This document shows, piece after piece, positions 60,733-64,000 of a stretch of DNA of 64,000 bases; position 1 is the first letter of the stretch, and each line of letters begins with the position of its first letter. The position numbers and the translations under genes are program-made. A model generated the notes under the pieces. The model saw only the letters and a program-made list of their open reading frames with translations, had not been told where the DNA came from and made no database searches. Source of the DNA: Spirochaetota bacterium (GTDB lineage Bacteria > Spirochaetota > Spirochaetia > Treponematales > UBA12059); the NCBI GenBank assembly GCA_022703505.1, contig JAKLDN010000003.1, forward strand, positions 434,001 to 498,000, given 5' to 3'.

Positions 60733-62727
60733 TCATTCCCGGACGCCGAGGGTTATGGATGCTTTCCAGGATGCGTCGGGGCGGAGGGATACGGGCCATT
60801 CCAGGGTAACGGCGCAGCCCTGGTACAAAGGCTCCGCACCCTCCCCGGCGTCGACCGGAGTGTACATCGGGGCCTGGAGGAACCTGCACAGAGGATCCGC
60901 TGAGATCGACAGGGGTTCCTCGGATTCCAAGTCCACAAGGGTCAGGCGGTGGGCCTGGGGGACATCCCCGGGTACGGAGGAGTCCAGCTCCACGGTCCTG
61001 TCCGAAAGCCCCGCGGCCAGCACCAGTTTCTGGGGTCGGGAGGAGGGGCTCAGGTTCAGGTCGCAGGCATAGACGCAGGAAAGGTCGTCGGAGCCCCGGT
61101 TCGTGATGGTGTACCGCACCGTGACTCCCGTCCTCCGGAATTGGAATACTTTCTCCACGGTCACCGGGATCTTGCGCTCCCCCAGGGATACCAGGCCGTC
61201 CCGGATGAGACCGATTTCCTGGTTGGAGCGCTTCAGTTCCCGGACGCTGAAGTAGGAATCCGCGAAGTTGCCCAGGTCCACGGTCCCGCACCGGACGGAC
61301 TCCTCCGGTCCGGACGGCCCGGCCTGGAACCTGTCCAGGAAACATCTGCGACGGGGGCCGAGAGGTCCTGAATACTCCAGCTCCTCGTACCGCCCGAAGG
61401 TGTTGGATAGGTTGCGGGAGGTCTTCAGGGAATCCAGTTCGAACAGCACCCCGCCCCGGGCGTGGAGATAGGCGTTTATATCCGTCCCCTGGAAAAGGAT
61501 CTCCTTGACTCCGTCGAAGTCGATATCCGCCTGGATGATGCCCGAACTGAACGCCCCCTTCTGCCGGGTCGTCTTTTCCGCCTCGATCAGGGCTTCGTAC
61601 ACGGCCCTCCGCAGGGAAAGCCGGTAGATTCCTCCCCCGGGCTTGTACCAGTAGGCGTCCCCGGATTGGCCCCGCCAGAGTTCCTCCTGGGCGGTCTTCT
61701 TACGGGACTTGTCGCCGCGCAGCTGTCCGGTCAGGAGGTGGACGTACTGCATCTTCGCGTAGAGGGAGACTCCCTCCTCGTACCTCAACAGGGGAAGCCG
61801 TATGCCGCCCAGGGAGAGGAATCGCTCGCCCTCCCCGTTCAGGTTCTTCTGGGCCGCCGACCGTTCCCGCTTCAGCCGCGCGCAGAGCCCGGAGGCCAGG
61901 TACCTCTCGGTGGCCCCGCTGGGGAAATAGGTGCGCTTGAAGTGGCGCATGCTCCGCAGGTACCGGGCCGGAGTCACGGTGTCCATGGATAGGGATTCCT
62001 TCCGTATCCCCGTGAAGGTCTTTTCCAGGTACACGTCGGGCGACTCGTAGACGCTTCGCGACCAAAGCCCCTTGACGGCTTCTCCCGCCAGGAAGACCGC
62101 GATCAGGGGATGATCCAGTCCGTGGCGCGTCCGGACGGCTTCCAGGGTCTCCTCCAATCCCAGGGACGTCCCGAAGCTCAGCTGGCAATCGAACACGGGG
62201 TAGACCGCCAGGGCCCTTCCCTGATCCTCGGTCAACACGGGGGCGAAGTATTCGTTCTCCCCGAAGCCGGCCGCCCGGAAATGGGAAACCGGCAGGAAGG
62301 TGAAATCCATCCCCGAGGTCTGGAGCGAGGATGCCAGGGAAGGCTCCCAGGCGTACTCGGGGATCCAGCATCCCCGGGGCCGCCTGCCGAAGTTCTTCCG
62401 GATGAACGTGGTCAGGTACTCGATCTGCCCCAGTCGGTCCGCGTTCGACAGAAGGGGAAGCAGGGGTGCGAAAAAGCCGCCCCCCAGCAGCTCGATCTGC
62501 TTCCGGAGCACCATTTCCTCGAGGAGCATGAGGAATTCGGGATGCCGACTCTCCAGCCAGCGCAGGAGGCTACCGGAATAGTGGATGGAGGCGAAGATGT
62601 CGGGAAAACGATAGAGGACGGACAGGAAGGGGCGGTAGCAGGTCTGGTAGGTTTCCTCGAAGACGGATTCCTCGGTGCCCTCCGGGAGATGGTTGTAGCT
62701 ACCCAACACGAGATGGGTTTTTCTCAT
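60733..62727 (-). CDS. GH57-family protein lacking the acid/base residue
   Basis: A 664-aa protein of the GH57 alpha-amylase/4-alpha-glucanotransferase type with C-terminal DUF1925/1926-like beta domains. The nucleophile motif is kept (CWIPEYAWEP, Glu124), but the motif that should read DDGEKFGxW reads LAGEAVKGLW, so the acid/base Asp is Ala214. By position these match Glu123 and Asp214 of the archaeal 4-alpha-glucanotransferase as I remember it. It may be a glucan-binding pseudo-enzyme or use other chemistry. There is no signal peptide. It lies between rnfB and murC on one strand. Confidence 0.8.
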   Translation of the reverse strand: MRKTHLVLGSYNHLPEGTEESVFEETYQTCYRPFLSVLYRFPDIFASIHYSGSLLRWLESRHPEFLMLLEEMVLRKQIELLGGGFFAPLLPLLSNADRLGQIEYLTTFIRKNFGRRPRGCWIPEYAWEPSLASSLQTSGMDFTFLPVSHFRAAGFGENEYFAPVLTEDQGRALAVYPVFDCQLSFGTSLGLEETLEAVRTRHGLDHPLIAVFLAGEAVKGLWSRSVYESPDVYLEKTFTGIRKESLSMDTVTPARYLRSMRHFKRTYFPSGATERYLASGLCARLKRERSAAQKNLNGEGERFLSLGGIRLPLLRYEEGVSLYAKMQYVHLLTGQLRGDKSRKKTAQEELWRGQSGDAYWYKPGGGIYRLSLRRAVYEALIEAEKTTRQKGAFSSGIIQADIDFDGVKEILFQGTDINAYLHARGGVLFELDSLKTSRNLSNTFGRYEELEYSGPLGPRRRCFLDRFQAGPSGPEESVRCGTVDLGNFADSYFSVRELKRSNQEIGLIRDGLVSLGERKIPVTVEKVFQFRRTGVTVRYTITNRGSDDLSCVYACDLNLSPSSRPQKLVLAAGLSDRTVELDSSVPGDVPQAHRLTLVDLESEEPLSISADPLCRFLQAPMYTPVDAGEGAEPLYQGCAVTLEWPVSLRPDASWKASITLGVRE

Positions 62728-62781
62728 CCGAACGACATCCTTATACGCCCGCCGAGGGTCCGCGCCCGATGCTGGAAGGGA

Positions 62782-63609
62782 TTATAATCCACCGCCCCTG
62801 GTTCCGAAAGATCCGGCGTCCTTTTTTTCCGCCCCCAGGGTCCGGATGACTCTTGTCGGGCAGTCCTCCGCGATGGCCGCCCAGTTGCCGGTGGCGTTGT
62901 AGGAAGCCACGGCCAGGTTGTTCTTGAGGGAGAACTCGCTTCCCGCGGACCTTCGCTCGCAGGCCCCGCAGGCCGTGCAGGAGGCGGCGCAGGAATCCTC
63001 CTTCACCTTTCCGGGGGCCGTGGACGAGCAGGCCACGTACCAGGCATCCCTGCGCGGAAGCATGCGGATGACACCGGTCGGACACGCCGCGACGCAGGAC
63101 CCGCAGCCGTCGCACAGGTCCGGACGGATCTCCGCGAGTCCGTTCCTCACGGCGATCGCGTCGTTCGGGCAGGCGGGGACACAATTACCGTAGCCGAGAC
63201 AGCCGGAGCCGCAGGCCCGCGGGCCCCCGTACAGCCCCGCCGCGGCCGCGCAGTCCCGGTACCCGGCGTACTCGAAGGTCGGCCGTACCGCGCGTTCATC
63301 CCCCGCGCAGGCCACGACCGCTCGGGCCTTTCCGTTCTTCTTTCGGTAGGGGGCCCTTCCCAGGACGGCGGTCAGGCGCCGTTCCACCGGGGCGCCCCCG
63401 GGGATGCACCGGGAATCCACGGGCCCCGCCGCCAGGACCCGTGCGAAGGACTTGCAGTCGTCCTGGCCGCAGAGGCCGCAGTCCCAGGCCGGCAGGCTCG
63501 CGAGGGTGTTGACGACTAGGGAATCCACGCGCGCCCGCTTGAGGGAGGACAGGATGTAGGACCCCGCCGCGAAGAACACGAAGGAGACCCCGAACAGGGC
63601 CGCAAGCAT
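62782..63609 (-). CDS. rnfB: RnfB-like ferredoxin subunit of the Rnf complex
   Basis: A 275-aa subunit carrying electrons from ferredoxin in the ion-pumping Rnf complex. There is an N-terminal membrane helix (LAALFGVSFVFFAAGSYIL), a 4Fe-4S domain (CGLCGQDDCKSFARVLAAG, residues about 42-60), then ferredoxin-type clusters CGSGCLGYGNCVPACP and CDGCGSCVAACPTGVI, and an extra Cys group (CAASCTACGACERR). ATG 63609 has GAGGA 5 bases upstream; GTG 63621 is possible. It follows rnfA by 14 bases. Confidence 0.88.
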   Translation of the reverse strand: MLAALFGVSFVFFAAGSYILSSLKRARVDSLVVNTLASLPAWDCGLCGQDDCKSFARVLAAGPVDSRCIPGGAPVERRLTAVLGRAPYRKKNGKARAVVACAGDERAVRPTFEYAGYRDCAAAAGLYGGPRACGSGCLGYGNCVPACPNDAIAVRNGLAEIRPDLCDGCGSCVAACPTGVIRMLPRRDAWYVACSSTAPGKVKEDSCAASCTACGACERRSAGSEFSLKNNLAVASYNATGNWAAIAEDCPTRVIRTLGAEKKDAGSFGTRGGGL

Positions 63610-63623
63610 TTCTGTCCTCACGA

Positions 63624-64000
63624 CTACCCCGCGATCCTGGAAACCAGGATTTGGTCTATTCCGGACACGGCCATGGCCATGAGACCCGCGGACAGGAACC
63701 GGAGGGGCGCGCCCTTCAGCGCGGGCGGCACATCCTCCATCTCCAGCCGACGCAATATTCGATCCAGCAGGACCACGGCGCACCACCACCCCGCGGCCGC
63801 GGCGAATCCGGCCGCTGCGGCTTCCGCCATCGTGAAGCCCCCCCGTGCCGCGGACAGGGAGGCGGCGTACACGACGCAGCTGTGGACCTGTTCCTTTGCG
63901 ATCCGCCCCGCTTCTGCGAAGGGGCCGGAGCCGGCAGCCAGAACCGAGGCCAGGGAGTACAGGAGGGTCACGACGACAAGTACATAGGAAAGAGGTTCGA
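63624..64000 (-). CDS. rnfA: RnfA-like membrane subunit, 5' end outside window
   Basis: The C-terminal 125 residues of an RnfA/NqrE-type integral membrane subunit; the frame stays open to the window edge, so the start is missing. The EDVPPALKGAPLRFLSAGLMAMAVSGI end matches RnfA. At the place of the conserved TTNCAV motif, whose Cys lies close to an iron-sulfur centre, the sequence reads VHSCVV: Cys kept, Asn lost. It is followed by rnfB after 14 bases. Other rnf genes would lie beyond the window. Confidence 0.75.
   Translation of the reverse strand, partial: EPLSYVLVVVTLLYSLASVLAAGSGPFAEAGRIAKEQVHSCVVYAASLSAARGGFTMAEAAAAGFAAAAGWWCAVVLLDRILRRLEMEDVPPALKGAPLRFLSAGLMAMAVSGIDQILVSRIAG

Overview
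The window is a compact chromosomal segment, about two-thirds G+C by eye, from a spirochaete, most likely a high-GC member of the Treponema/Spirochaeta side of the phylum. The basis is gene order and architecture: rpsB-tsf-frr-uppS-cdsA-dxr-rseP, a cytidylate kinase fused in frame to ribosomal protein S1, dnaG-rpoD next to mltG, mreBCD-mrdA-rodA followed by a fused two-part radical-SAM/DUF2344 protein, a CHASE2 adenylate cyclase, Rnf genes, and many TPR/HEAT/PEGA envelope proteins. There is no prophage, insertion sequence, CRISPR array or rRNA. Nearly all sequence is coding, and many gene junctions are 4-base overlaps.

Layout. 0-2.3 kb (+): rplI, dnaB and a ComFB-like protein, ending in a 63-bp tandem repeat of hairpins. 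2.6-9.7 kb (-): rpsB, tsf, frr, uppS, cdsA, dxr, rseP and a CpXC zinc protein. 9.8-12 kb (-): maf, tRNA-Arg, a HEAT-repeat protein and a lipoprotein. 12.1-16.9 kb (+): a GHMP kinase with substituted catalytic residues, surE, a TPR protein and a secreted NHL-propeller/VWA-like protein. 17-24.8 kb (+): tRNA-Thr, tRNA-Tyr, a YkgJ-type protein, a metallo-beta-lactamase-fold enzyme, a small unknown, mltG, dnaG, rpoD, a zinc-ribbon coiled coil and RNase P RNA. 24.8-33.9 kb (+): a TPR protein, mreB, mreC, mreD, mrdA, rodA and the radical-SAM fusion.

34-44 kb (-): scpA, scpB, rluB, cmk-rpsA, a sigma-54 activator and a TPR membrane protein, then an intrinsic terminator, the CHASE2 cyclase and an AT-rich lipoprotein. 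44-47.6 kb: folK and recA (-), diverging from a gamma-glutamyltransferase-like gene (+). 47.6-55.5 kb (-): a Cas2-like protein, prfB with its programmed frameshift, a PEGA protein, ftsY, a secreted repeat protein that appears to start at CTG, and lolC-lolD-lolE. 55.6-56.9 kb (+): a secreted Fn3-like protein. 57-64 kb (-): rnfA (cut by the window edge), rnfB, a GH57-like protein lacking its acid/base Asp, murC, yicC, a second CMP-kinase-like protein and an SDR.

Most genes serve translation, replication and envelope growth: isoprenoid and lipid precursors, peptidoglycan and rod shape, and lipoprotein sorting. The less ordinary points are two probable pseudo-enzymes (GHMP kinase and GH57), an orphan Cas2-like protein beside the autoregulated RF2 gene, CTG starts overlapping upstream TGA stops, and an unknown secreted repeat protein translationally locked between the SRP receptor and the Lol transporter. 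I did not find a clear new multi-gene defence or signalling system.
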